A DNA stretch of 64,000 bases from Amblyomma americanum (Eukaryota > Arthropoda > Arachnida > Ixodida > Ixodidae): contig NC_135505.1 of assembly GCF_052857255.1 (NCBI RefSeq), positions 51,309,007-51,373,006 of the forward strand, in the 5' to 3' direction. A program made the position numbers and the translations under genes. Shown here one piece after another: positions 45,056 to 56,985 of the stretch. Each line of letters opens with the position of its first letter. Position 1 is the stretch's first letter. The notes below the pieces were generated by a model. It was not told the DNA's origin, ran no database searches, and was given only the letters and a program-made list of their open reading frames with translations.

Positions 45056-47084
45056 AAGACGACGAAAAGACCATGGACTGCTGAAGAATTGTACAGCACT
45101 GTAGTGCATGAATGTAAATTTTCGAGCTTCTCAGCTTATATAAAGGGCTGAGACGGGCACTATCAACTTTTCGATTGTTTTAGCTCCTAAGTATTATATC
45201 CGGCACCTATGTGTAGACGAATTGACGAACTAAAGTCTTTTAATATGCTAGTGGCATAGAGGTAAAACAATCGCCTCGAGTTCCTGAGGCAGTAGATCTC
45301 AACACCAAGACCGTTGTAAGAGTCTACTCATAAGAAAAAGACAAACTGTCGACTTATTTGGAAGTCTGGTAGTCGCTGTCGTCGTCGAAAGTAGTAATAA
45401 TGAAACATTGCAAAAACGGCGGAGTGCTTCATAGCACGTATCACAGATGGTCAGACTCGGATGCTGGTCAAGCGTTTTAGAGCTTTCTTATTCTTCCAAG
45501 CTGTTCTTGGAGCTGGGCAATGCTCATGGTGTGACTGGCTGCATTCGTGTCTTTTGGGGGGCCCTGCCAATCAGCAGCTTTTCTGAGAGAGGGTGCGGCT
45601 AACTTCGTCGCTTTTGCTGTTTTACGTGCCGTGGCATTCAGCCGCTTTTTTTTCTTGTATAGGACAGTGCGCTCAATGATTCTCGATTCTTTCAATGTTT
45701 TACGCACCGCAGCATTTGTCCGCGCTTCGGCTTCGCAAACAAACATAATCGGCGCAGAACGAACGAATTGCCGATGAATTTGATGACGGCTTCAAATACA
45801 CAGCGGGCGAGGCTGCCTGTTGGAACACGTAAGGCAAGAGGTTATGAGTCCTCGCGCTTCCCTCACGAGCAGTTTTAAATTTCTTTTCGCGCTACCTTAA
45901 CCAATCAATAGAACTTCTTTACGTGTGGTCACCATACACTTTTGCGCGCCTTAAAGGAACTGAATATACTACACCTTCTGCCCTTCAAATAAAAGGCCGC
46001 TTTGGTTTTTTTCGCACTCACGTTAGTGGGTTGCGTTTGTGTTTGTCATTCCGCAGATCTTTGGCAGCTTATCGGGTGGAGAGAACACGACTTTCATGTC
46101 ATAACGCTAAGATACCTTTTTCAGACTGTGCGATAATGTGTGAACGTAAAATATTGTATCACAGCCACCTTCGGCCAACGCTGTGCCCGGGCTTCCCACC
46201 TGCTGATTTTGTGCGTAATTTTGTGAGAAGGCCCTTTGCGACCGAAATCGGATGCTGAGGGTTTCCGGCGCTGAGCGGTCTTTCTGGTTGATAGTTGAAC
46301 GCATATAAGATAAGGTGGGGGAAAAGGTTTGCCGAGAGCGTTCTTTAAGTACAAGGGTGATAGCTCGTTTAACGAGCTTATAGTGGGCACAGTTAAATGA
46401 AAGGAATCGTTTGTGGGCGCGCAGTTCTTAGCCCCAGCAGACACTAACACCTTTTAAACGAAACTAGATATCTAAAAAGCTAATTTGGGAGGAGGAGGTG
46501 GAGAAGGACTTTAATGGAACAATAGAGGTTCGTGCATTAGGTCAAAGGGGGCTCATCACCAAGTTTTAAACGCAGCCAACACCTTTCTGCTTCCATATTC
46601 AACAGAGCGATGTTAACACCTTAAAACAAATAAATAATCATCCGCTAAGCAGAAGACTTACAGATAATCTTTTTTCTTGAGCGAGGCGTAAAGACGACGA
46701 TAGAAGCGAGCAAGTACTAAGTCAATAAGGACAGGGGCAATGCATGTCTCAGTGCCTACACCTTAATTTTGCAAGTGTGGTACCTTTCAAACTTCTAAGC
46801 GGTCCCTAAATAAAAGGTTACAAATTCTAAAAACTACGAACTGCAACCTCGGTAGTGTTTTGGAAATCAATACAGCCATATTTGTCGACTACGTACTGAA
46901 CACATTCAAGAATAAGGTTACTGGGTGAAGAATAAATGATATCAAGTGAGGGTTCAGAACGTCTTCAGCTGTTCTTTCTATTATTTTTAACGTACATATA
47001 ATTACTCACGATTAAAGATTGCCGTGTAAGAAGAGCGCGACTTAGTGCTGCCAGTTTCCAAATTCAGACACAATAGTGTTTAGT
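45056..47084. other. intron, no firm feature
   Basis: A degenerate tRNA-like segment near 45250-45310 (TGGCATAGAGGTAAAACAAT and GTAGATCTCAACACC) lacks a proper acceptor stem. GGAGGAGGAGGTGGAGAAGG at 46489 begins a motif seen as a dispersed tick repeat, but its limits are not clear. No gene recognised. Confidence 0.35.
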
Positions 47085-48235
47085 ACTACATCCTTACATT
47101 ATTGACCTGATTAAAGCCTACTTAGAAGACAGATTTCAATATATTCATGTTGGCGATGAGTACTCTGATGCACTTCCAGGTTTCATCTGGCGTTCCACAA
47201 GGATCAGTTCTGGAGCCTGTCCTATTCTTATCTATGTAAATTACATAATTAATGTGGTTGATTTCGAAGTTAGAGTTAAGCTATTTGCTCATCACTGCAT
47301 TTTATACTCATTAGTTAACTCCACTGCTAACCAAATTAAGCTTAACAGTAACCTGCAGATCTCAAACAGGTACAACAATGGGGTATGCTTCTTAACGTTA
47401 ATAAATGTTTGGCACTCAGAATTTGTGAAAAGAAAACTTTTCTGACTCATACATATTTTATAGCTGGCATACTACTTCCATAATCCTCGTCTGTAAAATA
47501 CCTTGAAGTTAAGATAACTAATCGCTTAAACTGGGCTGCCCACGTCGATATTACTTGCGGGAAAGCTCTGAAGACTCTATGGTATTTGAGGCGTAAACTG
47601 TCGAAGGCCCCAAAACACGTGAAACTGGTAACGTAAAAGGCATTGGTACGGCCTCGTTTTGAATATGCCTGTTGTTTATGGGACCCATTTACGGCCAAGG
47701 CTATTTCCAAATTACAACGAGTGCACAGGATTTCACCCCGTTTCATTTGCAACAGATACAAACGCTCAGGTAGTGTAACAGCTATGATCAATTCTATTGT
47801 CCTAGAATCTTCCCAGACAAGGCGCACTGAAGCTAGGCTGAGATTTGTGTACCTAATATATAAAAATGTGAATCAAATAAACACTCATGAGTATATTACT
47901 CCTGTTTCGCGAGCAAGTACGAGTTATAACCATGGGAAAATGCTACAAGATTATCGTGCTATTCTAATACAGTGAAACACTCATTTTATGTCAAATCGAT
48001 TATAGAGTGGAATGAATTGCCGAAGTGTGTAGTAAATAGCCTGAATGTAGAAACCTTTGTTGATAATTTGAGAGCCTTTTTGCATGTTAAACCCCAGCGT
48101 TTTGCTTCTTTTTTTCACATCATCTGTTTGCGTTTGCATGACGCTCGTCTATATCTATTTTTTACTTGTATCTGTGCTCGCCCCTACTTGGAGTAAAGCG
48201 ACTCCGCAGTATTAAATAAATAAATAAAACCTTCC
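47085..48235 (+). mobile_element. CR1/L2-like LINE, RT C-terminal half and 3' end
   Basis: With frame changes, the plus strand encodes an RT palm edge (SGVPQGSVLEPVLF-like at about 47190) and a weak YADD-equivalent region near 47280. The post-RT block LVRPRFEYACCLWDPFTAKA follows at 47643, then KLQRVHRISPRFICNRYKRS. The C terminus (SIIEWNELPKCVVNSLNVET, 48000-48060) leads to the 3' tail AATAAATAAATAAA near 48215. Inactive. It is distinct from the 39120-42945 copy. Confidence 0.8.
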
Positions 48236-48402
48236 GAGTTTTTAGATTACAAGGACATTTAGACAATTGTCCCTTTCCTTATCAATGACGTTTGTAAGTT
48301 CTGAGCGGCTTAACCTTTCGCACAATTTTTTTGCGCGCTACTATAGTTTGTTCAGAGACACCTTTAATGGAGGATGAGTGTAGAAGACTCTAAGGTAATG
48401 TA

Positions 48403-48692
48403 GAGGAGTGGTTATGGCGCTCTGCGGCTGAGCCGAACGACGTGGTTTCAATTTCGGCCACGGCGATCGCATTTCAAGAAGAAGAAAGGGAATTTTAATG
48501 AAAGAAAGGCGGAGAGGTCATCGCATTTCAATGAAGACGAACTACTAATGTCCAGGTACTGTGCGATGTCAGTGCACGTTAAAGAATCTCGCTCCTAGAA
48601 ATTATCCGTGACGCTTCACTACGGCGTGCCTTATAGCCCGAGTAGCTTTGCGACGTGAAACCACATAAGCCATAAGCCATAAACCAGAGGAG
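48403..48692 (+). mobile_element. Ruka-like SINE with a small internal insertion
   Basis: The head is GAGTGGTTATGGCGCTCTGC and GTGGTTTCAATTTCGGCC. The body has TGTGCGATGTCAGTGCACGT, and the tail GTAGCTTTGCGACGTGAAAC then CATAAGCCATAAGCCATAAA. About 65 bp is inserted between two copies of a TCGCATTTCAA-like word, so this copy is longer than its relatives. Confidence 0.8.
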
Positions 48693-49288
48693 AAGGCATC
48701 CGTCGAGTTTGATTTAAATACCTCACAAGGCAGAGCTGCGAAACCACCCCCTTTGCGGGCCGCAGAACACAGAGACTGGTCGCGTAGACCGCATCAACAG
48801 TCCTCAGATCGGTTAATCACATCAGCACCTTCGGAAAACACCAAGCTGTTACCTAGGTCCAGGCTTGTCGAGACACCCGACGAACAAAATAAAGGTGTCC
48901 TCGACCTGGCTCTTTGGGTGGGACGGCAAACTGGGCGAGAAAGTACCAGTCGTACGTTGGCTGGCATAGTTACATCACTTATTATAAGCCGCGTCCTTTC
49001 CTTAGGACCAAACCTTGCGTGCAACACAAAGCTATTTCTGCAAGTCATAGCTAATCTGAGATCACACCATCCTGTGGTGAATTCGTCTCTCCGCACCGAG
49101 AACCTCAACTTCATGCATGAAGCCAGGATAAGCGCACAATATGGAGTCCGTTTCCTTTCATTCTCAGCTATAAGGTTTGTACTATAGGTAATTTTCGGTT
49201 CTCCCGTCTGCTGATGATATTGCTGAACCGTAAATTACTCCTTTCTGCGAACTGTAGTAATAACATCACTGCTTTTCCTAGGACCTAA
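48693..49288. other. intron, unassigned 144-codon frame
   Basis: The frame 48753-49187 has no domain I recognise. A long minus-strand frame covers the same DNA, which argues for chance. Confidence 0.35.
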
Positions 49289-49289
49289 G

Positions 49290-50310
49290 TCAAAGTCACC
49301 GACAGTCTGGTCTTGTTCCTGTACCTTGCCTTCTTTGGCTTTGATGTTGCCCGCCATTACAGTGTACTGTGTTATTCACTGCCTGTTTAAAGAAGGCATT
49401 GTGAGGCCTGAATTGGGAACAGGTGTGTATAAGAGATGATAGAGAATATCCTAATAATCTGCGATTCACTGATGACATTGCCTTTCTGAGTCATTCAGGA
49501 GATGAACTCAAATCATGATCAATGAGTTAGACAGAGCAGTACGGCGGGTCTAAAAATTAACATGCAGAAAACCGAAGTAATGTTCAACAGTCTAGCCAGG
49601 GAACAGCACTTCACAATTGGCAATGAGGTGTTCGAAGTGGTAACGGAATTCGTCTAGTTAGGTCAGGTAGTGACAGCTGATCCGGATAATGGGAAGGAAA
49701 TAACTAGAAGGATAAGAATAGGGTGGAGAGCATATGGCAGGTTCTCTCAGATCATGAATAGCAGGTTTCCAATATCCCTCAGGAAAAAGTGTACAGCAGC
49801 TGTATCTTGCACGTACTCACCTACGGGGAAGAAACGTGGAGGCTAACGAAAAGGGTTCAGCTCAAGTTAAGAACAACACAGCGATCCACAGAAAGAAAAA
49901 TGATGGGTGTAACGTTAAGAGACCGGAAGCGGACAGAGTGGGTGAGAGATGAGCCGCAGGTTAATGACATCCTAGTCAAAATTAAGAGGAGGAAATGGGC
50001 TTGGGCAGGGCATGTATTGCGAAGGCAAGATAACCGCTGGTCGGGGAACGGAATGGGTTTCGAGAGAAGGCAAGCGTAGCAGAGAGCGGTAGAAGGTTAG
50101 ATGGGCGGATGAGATTAAGAGGTTTGCAGTCACAGGGTGGGCGAAGCTGGCAAAAGACAGGGTTAATTGGAGACACATGAGAGAGGCCTTTGCCCTGCAG
50201 GGGGTGTAGACAGGCTGATGATGATGTTTTTTTGCTTGTTTAATTGCCAATTCCATGTCATCAAAGACGCTTTCGACTGTCTGGTCGTCGACTTGATGCA
50301 GGTGCTTAGG
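49290..50310 (+). mobile_element. rearranged RTE-like LINE fragment
   Basis: The core 49385-50215 is on the plus strand and encodes the post-RT part: an RFTDDIAFLSHSGDEL-like stretch near 49470, then KKVYSSCILHVLTYGEETWR, RSTERKMMGVTLRDRKRTEW and IKRRKWAWAGHVLRRQDNRW (49789-50045). It ends GGCCTTTGCCCTGCAGGGGG and GCTGATGATGATG. On both sides (49290-49380 and 50222-50310) are antisense pieces of the same family's endonuclease region. It is the same family as the minus-strand copy at 15950-18612. Confidence 0.78.
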
Positions 50311-50369
50311 CCTGTATAATGCATATTATTCAATATATATTCCTTAAACTCACTCGTGCTGACGCACAG

Positions 50370-50510
50370 GACCAGTTTCGACGCGACGAACGACGAGAAC
50401 TTCTGGAGTGGAATGGCAGGAGCCCTAGCTTTCAGCTTTGTCCGTACGGGCTTCGACCAGATGGCAGTGCAGAGGTTCATGGCAGCCAGGACACTGCGGG
50501 AAGCAAAAGG
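50370..50510 (+). CDS. SLC5 symporter exon f (TM6 region)
   Basis: The acceptor is GACGCACAG|G and the donor is AAAAGG|GTGTGT (phase 2). The first G completes the Arg codon from exon e. The product reads TSFDATNDENFWSGMAGALA, FSFVRTGFDQMAVQRFMAAR and TLREAK. The DQMAVQRF(M)AARTLxEAK block, the family's VQRY motif region, is highly conserved in SLC5A6/A8-like proteins. The intron before it is 11.3 kb. Confidence 0.93.
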
Positions 50511-50604
50511 GTGTGTGTCGCATCTGAAAGCGCTGATTTGATTAAAACATGTTAATTTTTCAAAATATTTATGCTGCAATTTTTTTTTTCAAAATGCTTT
50601 TCAG

Positions 50605-50734
50605 GATAGCCATCGCAGGCCCTCTTTTCGTGTTTGTTTTCTTCTTCCTTGGAGACTGCACCGGCATCGCCATCATATATTGGTTCAGAGACTGTGACCC
50701 TGTCCTGAGTGGAAGCATCACAAGTTACGACCAG
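50605..50734 (+). CDS. SLC5 symporter exon g (TM7)
   Basis: After GCTTTTCAG this 130-bp exon completes a Gly codon and encodes IAIAGPLFVFVFFFLGDCTG, then IAIIYWFRDCDPVLSGSITS and YDQ, ending CAG|GTGACT in phase 0. YxxCDPxLSG is a typical SLC5 loop. Only 94 bp of intron separate it from exon f. Confidence 0.93.
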
Positions 50735-51886
50735 GTGACTTTCTTCTATGAGCTGCCTTGAGCATTCATAGACCTCAAAGGACCCGCTAAAGACAGAGGA
50801 CAGGAATTTCCCTCAAAGAGGCTTGGTGTCAACACGTTCAGGATAGCTCAATGAGGCATGTGCAATAGTAAATTAGGCACCCACCCGCACTAGAATTTAG
50901 CGGCATATAATATAATGTTAAGATAATAAACGTCTTATTCGACGATCGCACTCCGTACACGAAAATACACACTCTTCGAATGTTTGCACTCAGAAAGCAA
51001 AACATGTCGTGAGAATTACATTGATAGTGATTCGTAGAGAGCTACACGGCGTTTGTCCCAATAGTATTGCCTTCTTGTACTTCTTGCAGGACGCTTGTAG
51101 GACGCCCTCTTGCATAACGTTGAGGAATGCGCAGAAGGGAAACTTTACTGAATGAGCAATTGTCCGGGAGAATGAAGTTGTTTTAATCTTTTTAGTTGGA
51201 AACCTGGCTGCCTACAGTAGAATCTTTATTCTCTAGTTCGTTGCATACAGCATGGATATAAAAATGGCTAACAGTTAAAAATCGCAGCGAGTCAGTACCT
51301 AGTTAAAGAACATTATAGCCTGCCGTGAACGAAGAGAAAATAAATAAACTCTTTTGTTATTTACCTAGTTGTAATTATGCCCTGCAGCTTGCAGCGTGGG
51401 TGACTTCCTTACAGCTTTCAAAGTCGCACTCGGAAAACTTTTGTTTCTTTTGTTTACGTTATCTACCAGGAAGAAATAAATTAAATCTTATTGCAGCAAA
51501 TTATTTGTGCTGCTTATCTGGAACAAATAGTGTTCTTGGTTTGGAAACTAGCACATGAATGTTAGAATCTTTGAACGCTTTCCACACTAAAAAGGCTCTG
51601 GACAAGAGTATTAAAGGCGTGAAGTTAAGGCAAAATAGGTGCCCAAAGAGATGAATAACCTTTTATAAAATTTATTCTTAGATGTACTGGCTAACTTCTA
51701 CAGAAGAAATTGTTTTGAAGAACTCCTAAGACCTTTTGTCTTTGTCCGTTAGCGTTAGCCCACACATTATATCATGATGTAACAGGAAGTTATCCTATGC
51801 ATTTTTCTCTTCCTGAAATATCCTGAGCGCCTCTCATACGAACGCTTCATTATAGGCCTCTAGTAACCATCTCCTTCGTTTATCAG
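50735..51886. other. intron, no recognised feature
   Basis: Nothing identified. A 77-codon frame at 51325-51558 has no domain. Confidence 0.45.
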
Positions 51887-51975
51887 GTCGTTCCTTACTA
51901 CCTGACGACGAGCCTCTCTGACGTTCCTGTGCTCAGAGGTATCTTCTTGGCTGGACTAGTTGGCGCCTCGACGAG
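51887..51975 (+). CDS. SLC5 symporter exon h (TM8 start)
   Basis: Between TTATCAG and GAG|GTGAGA (phase 2), this exon encodes VVPYYLTTSLSDVPVLRGIF and LAGLVGAST. P-x-LRG-x-FLAGLVGAS corresponds to the PGLPGLFVAGxFSAxLST segment of the family, entering the helix that carries the Na2 sodium site. Confidence 0.93.
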
Positions 51976-53902
51976 GTGAGAGGTGCCTATCTGCATTACA
52001 CTGGTAAAAGATCTGGCACTCACGCTTTTTGCTGGGATTCTCATTCAGTGCTTGTCATCAACTTTATTATTAAAGGGAAAATTATATAACAAGTCATATA
52101 GAGGATGAAAATATAAAGTTATCAGCTACGACATCGGTTACATAATAGCAGGTTTGAACGCATTTTGAGCCACAACTGCAATGAAAAGACAATATTTGAC
52201 TATCGAGTAAAAGATACTGAAACATAGAAGCAAACTAAAGTGCGATCTTCATATCTAATTCAAGTAAGAACCAGAGTCATTGAAGCAGATATTTCCTCTT
52301 TAGTGATATGCTTACATAAAGCGGGAACGGGAGCATTTCTCACTACAGAAAGGCACCTGTCGGCATTGAGACTTTTGTCCGTTTTTTGTGATTAATTTGT
52401 TGCTAGTATTTCATTGGTGCAAAGGGCAACTATTCGAAAGTTTGCCTATCTCAGTATCGAGAAAATTTTAATTACTTGTACGCAACCACCGGAGCAATAC
52501 ACATCTACTGCGATAAATCAGCGGACGCACATAACGGTTCAGAGATAGGGTTGCCAACAGGTAAAGTAAGGCAGTTCTGCCCCAGATATTAGATCAAGGC
52601 TCCATAGAGACTCATGATAAACTCCGTTGCTGCCAAGCATGCGCCATACTTAAAAAAAATGTTTGCCGGTAGTACACAAAGAACGCATCTGAATAAAGAC
52701 TATGAATAGGTGAGCCTGTGGAAAGCATTGCATTTTGAAGCTAGTAAGCCACTAGTTCTTCTACTGCTGATGCTATAGCTGCACCTGTTTTTTTGATGGA
52801 CGAACCACAGAAAACTTCGGGCGCATTTATGTTTACCTTCTGAGCATAACAGGATAGATTTAAATGGTACCTATGGTCGCTTTGGGGTCCTCTGGCGTTT
52901 CCTTTCGCAGACATCTTCACGCTTGTGGCCGTCGTCTAGTGCTTAATCGAACCGCATAGTCCAGGTTATTTAGTGACGATAACTATGACCCTAACTAACT
53001 AAGAGTTCCTGTAATATAATTCGCATAGTGTGCAGTGTGAGGTGCCCGTACAATGCTTCCATTTAATCCGCTGAGCTAGTATTCCTCAGTGTTCTTCTCT
53101 GCAGTGATTTTGTTCTGCTTATTAACCGCTCTTTTCTTTTCAACAAAATAGCTTTTCTACATGACAGTCCTCTCGGCTGATGAGGATTTTTTATTCAAGG
53201 CTACGCCGACACCAGGTTTTCCACAGTACGAGACCTTAAACTCTATAGTGGTAATATGATATCAGCTGCAGACTAATTACACTGGCCACTGAGAAACAGT
53301 CTTACATGACAACGGCGCCATAACAATATTATAGGCGAGTACGAAGCCATAACAACTGATGTTTTCAGTGACTTCTCCTTGTTTGACAATAATTCATTAA
53401 CTAGCAGTACGCTACTTTTTATGGGCTGCCTAATCTGCAGTGCTTGTTGAGGCAATACTTATCTTTACTACTGCACGAGAAAAGAGAACGTGCAGGAAAA
53501 CATGCGAGCATACACAAGAACCCAGTACAAAAAAACAGGCCAAATAATGGCTCCTGAAGGTGAAGAAGGCGTTGTAACAGTTTGTTACTTTTTTATTATG
53601 AACCATCTTCACACCTCTAATTATTAATACTGGAATTCGAAGAGAAACGGCGGCCACTAAAATCATGAGATGCTTATGAAATATTGCCTGTAAAGGGTGG
53701 CTTGAAAACAATAAGGGGCTTTACATTTTGTGCTTTCAGAGCAAAGAATTGCACTCCTTCATGTTAACACCTACTTCAATGCCTTTATTTTGTGTGGAAA
53801 CTGCTCTTATTACACTAATTACAATATCGTAGTTTCTGCATTACTGTGTAGAGCCAGATAGCGGCGAAACACCTAAATACTTGTCTTTGTTTTCTTCCAC
53901 AG
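51976..53902. other. intron, no recognised feature
   Basis: No gene or repeat recognised in this 1.9-kb intron. Confidence 0.45.
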
Positions 53903-54012
53903 CACGGTGTCGTCAATAGTAAACTCCCATGCTGCGATATTTTACATCGACATTGTCACGCCATACTTCAAAATAAGTGATCGGAGAGCCGTTTTTGTTA
54001 TGCGCTTACTGG
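53903..54012 (+). CDS. SLC5 symporter exon i (Na2-site helix)
   Basis: After TTCTTCCACAG the first base completes Ser (AG|C). The exon reads TVSSIVNSHAAIFYIDIVTP, YFKISDRRAVFVMRLL and one base of the next codon, with donor G|GTAAAT (phase 1). The STVSSxxNS segment aligns with human SGLT1 MSSLTSIFNS, whose adjacent Ser pair binds sodium at Na2; here the matching positions are Ser-Thr. Confidence 0.93.
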
Positions 54013-55036
54013 GTAAATATTGTAAACGTCATTAATCATTTAGTACCCTTTTTCCATGGCGTGAAATAGCACTGCCGTCTTAAGGATACTACTATGCACA
54101 CAGCTATCGTCATATAAGAATTTACTCTCGCTCATTGCATCCGCTGTGATAGTGACGCACACATCTCGTGTCCGTCTTTTACGTTTAATCGGCTTGTCTA
54201 AGCGCTCTTTTGTCTCTGCCTGTGCCTTCTGGAGCACAGTGTCCAATCGGCAGACATTGTCTGTTTATCATTATTTTTCCTTGTGTTACAACTGATTTTA
54301 AGTGGTTTGTATGCTATTGGCGTACGGCGCGAAACGCTCTCCTCAGTTCCTCACTTCAATTTTGAAGCACGGGAACAAGAGCGGAGGAAAATTATTGTAC
54401 CAGTGGGCTGCGTAAATGCTTAATCCTACAAGTTGTCATAATCTCTTAGTTTATGCTGTATACATTGTCTTACTCGTTCCGTCCAGAACGCCTCATCTGG
54501 AAAACGTACAAGGTTCTGAGCTCTTCCCGTCTATTATGCGGCCAAAATAACTGCTTGCTGCATCTTGCAAGATAGCCATGCAGGTCTTCAGTTGAGCTTC
54601 TAATACTAACTACCTTTTTTGTCGAGCAATGCCAAGCCGCAAATTGGCGCTTCTCTCTTTGTGCATATTGTCTGAATCACAGTGCTTCTGAATGCAATAA
54701 GAGTGCTGTAGCTCCGGGAATATTTGTCTCCCTCCAGCTTTTACTGCCGGCGATGTTATAATTTCGCCGTTGATCTCGAGTTCTGAACGCCATGTATTAA
54801 AAAATATAAATTCGATATAGAAGAAATATATTCAGCTTTAGCTCTGTGCGCATAACAACGCCCAGAAGCTCTGCAAGAAGCGGACAGGTTGGATTTGTGG
54901 AAATGCACTTCGCCACACAGAAATTTTACTCCTACGTGGTCGCAATCCCTTAGTCAACACAGGTCCTTCTCTGTAAAAGCAAGCCTTGATTATAAGAATA
55001 TTGTATGTCAGTCTAAGACCAAAATTATCTTTTCAG
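54013..55036. other. intron, no recognised feature
   Basis: No gene or repeat recognised. Confidence 0.5.
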
Positions 55037-55104
55037 CATTTGCAAGTGGCACCATAATGACCCTGTGTGCCGTTGCAGTGCCTTACATGGGCACAGCAGC
55101 TAGT
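55037..55104 (+). CDS. SLC5 symporter exon j
   Basis: This 68-bp exon after ATCTTTTCAG completes an Ala codon (G|CA) and encodes FASGTIMTLCAVAVPYMGTA plus AS, ending AGT|GTACGT in phase 0. It is one transmembrane helix, aligned with the RxxAxxxGxxxxxxA segment of SLC5A6/A8-like carriers. Confidence 0.92.
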
Positions 55105-55196
55105 GTACGTATATTCGTTTCATCAGCTTGACCTATATCTCAGTTGCGTCCTCGCCTGGGCATTGTCGTTTTCCAACCGCATATTTCTTTCTCCAG

Positions 55197-55283
55197 CTTT
55201 TCATGTCCTTCTACACTTCTGCGGCGGGACCATTCACTGGGCTTATCCTTCTCGCCATATCTTCTCCATGGACCAACTCCAAG
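55197..55283 (+). CDS. SLC5 symporter exon k
   Basis: Twenty-nine codons between TTTCTCCAG and AAG|GTAGCC. They read LFMSFYTSAAGPFTGLILLA then ISSPWTNSK. SxxGPxxGLxxL and PWxNSKG are family hallmarks. The intron before it is only 92 bp. Confidence 0.93.
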
Positions 55284-56039
55284 GTAGCCGTTCATTGTAT
55301 GTATGGTGCATTAGCATATGTCAGCGAACATAATTTGCTAGTGCATGTTACACCTGAAAAAGCTAAAAGCAGAGAAACATGAATAAAACTAAAATGCGCC
55401 ATGTCTGGTGGCTGCACAAACGGATTCTTGAAAGGGACACTAAGGACAAAACTAGGAGGGCCTGTATTGACAAACTGCGGCATATTGCGGCATTTCAACA
55501 AAAATACCATTGGTTTCAAGAGAAATGAACTCTTCAAAGATAGAAAAGGCGAAATATCAAATACATGTGTGAGCACCAGTGGCCAATTTAACAAATTACC
55601 TTTTTGTCACTTTTTTCAATGGCCAGGCTACAACCCATTTGCTTGTAAACGCTGATTATGGCGTCTTTTTTGCTTTGGAAGGCCGCGAATTTGAATGAAA
55701 AGGCTGGGAAATTTTTTGTGTTGAATCTTTTCTGCAAAAAATTGCTCTTTTGCCATAATAAAAATATCAGTATACGCTGAGGGAGCCATGCTATCTATAT
55801 TTATATAGAATGAAAATTTTACTTACCTGTCTCATTAAGGCGGGGTAACATGGGATGAACTTGTTGTGGGTTTACGTGCCTACAAGTGTTCGCTAGGTGC
55901 TGCTACAAGTAGCAAACAAGGGGCGGGCGCTGTCGAGTATATCTCGACAAAAAAAATGCAATAAGCATGTGGAAAATACCGCTACTCAGGTAGGCCTGTA
56001 AAAGCATTGCGGCTATCTTTAATCTTAAAAATTTAATCT
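55284..56039. other. intron with a possible dispersed repeat
   Basis: GAAAGGGACACTAAGGACAA at about 55430 resembles a widely scattered tick repeat beginning AAAGGGACACTAA. Its borders are not clear. Nothing else recognised. Confidence 0.3.
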
Positions 56040-56985
56040 GCTCATTTAAGTGCAGTTGTATTAATAGATTTCTGCGCTGACAACAATCTGACCCCATCCA
56101 ACCTTAAAGAAAAAACTTTTGAACAATTCAAGTCAGCCCACTCAGGGCTGACGTTAACTCAAGATGTTCCCACAAACGGCAAACTGCAGTTCTTTGATCT
56201 GGCTTTATGTCTGGAAACCCACTTTTGCTGGGAGTACGCAGCACGCAGCGAAGAAGGCCAACTGCCATGTGACTCGGCCCCCTCAAAGCTGATCAAGCAA
56301 AACATGGCCATGTCTTGTTTCGAGGAGGCTATAAAAAAGTCTTGCAGCCAGAAGGTGTGAAGTAGTCTGAACAACCAAGCAGCAAGACTGGAAAAAGTCG
56401 GTTACCCGACACTACTCCTTGCATCAGTAGCAGAAAAAGTCCTTAAAAGATTTGTGATAGCATCGGACCGACGGAACAAGCAAGCAAACAAAAGGCCTGT
56501 GATCCTACCGTCCATTCATGCACTCTCTCGCAGCTTGAAAAAAAGATGCTGATAGGCATGAAGTGAAAGCAGCTTTTCCGCACCAAGAAAACTAAAACGA
56601 ATGTGATCGAAGGTAAATGAAGAAACCAGTCTTGTGGCGTCAGGCTCACGAACAGGTTCGTCGAGTGCTGCGAAGTAGTGGTTTACAAGATGCCGCTATC
56701 TTGCGGCCGAGCATATGTGGGCCAGACGGCCAGTTGTTTTAATGAAAGACTTAGAGAACATAACCGCAACTGCCGGCAGATTAATTCACCTCGAAATCTG
56801 GCGGCACATTGCGCCAGATGCGATAGCTGTAGACCTCACTTCCAACAGACTACAGTTGTGCTGAAATCCAGATAAGATAATGAGGGAGCTGTGGGGAGCT
56901 TAATACTTGGAATCGGGAAAAGAAGGGGCATGTGCAAGTGACCATTCAGTTTTGCTTTCCAAATAAGAAAATCAATTTTTGGAAG
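56040..56985 (+). mobile_element. Penelope-like element fragment with GIY-YIG domain
   Basis: The frame from about 56060 reads CADNNLTPSNLKEKTFEQFK and SAHSGLTLTQDVPTNGKLQF, FDLALCLETHFCWEYAARSE. This is the C-terminal RT region of Penelope-like elements. The frame then changes. At 56675-56875 VVYKMPLSCGRAYVGQTASC and FNERLREHNR form a GIY-YIG endonuclease core, followed by a Cys/His-rich stretch (HCARCDSC). Stops and shifts make it inactive. Penelope-like elements copy themselves by target-primed reverse transcription. Confidence 0.82.

Noticed and set aside
45250..45310. Possible tRNA gene
   Set aside because: Box A- and B-like words are present but the stems do not form; at best a very old SINE head.
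48753..49187. 144-codon frame considered as a gene
   Set aside because: A long minus-strand frame covers the same DNA and no motif is recognised.
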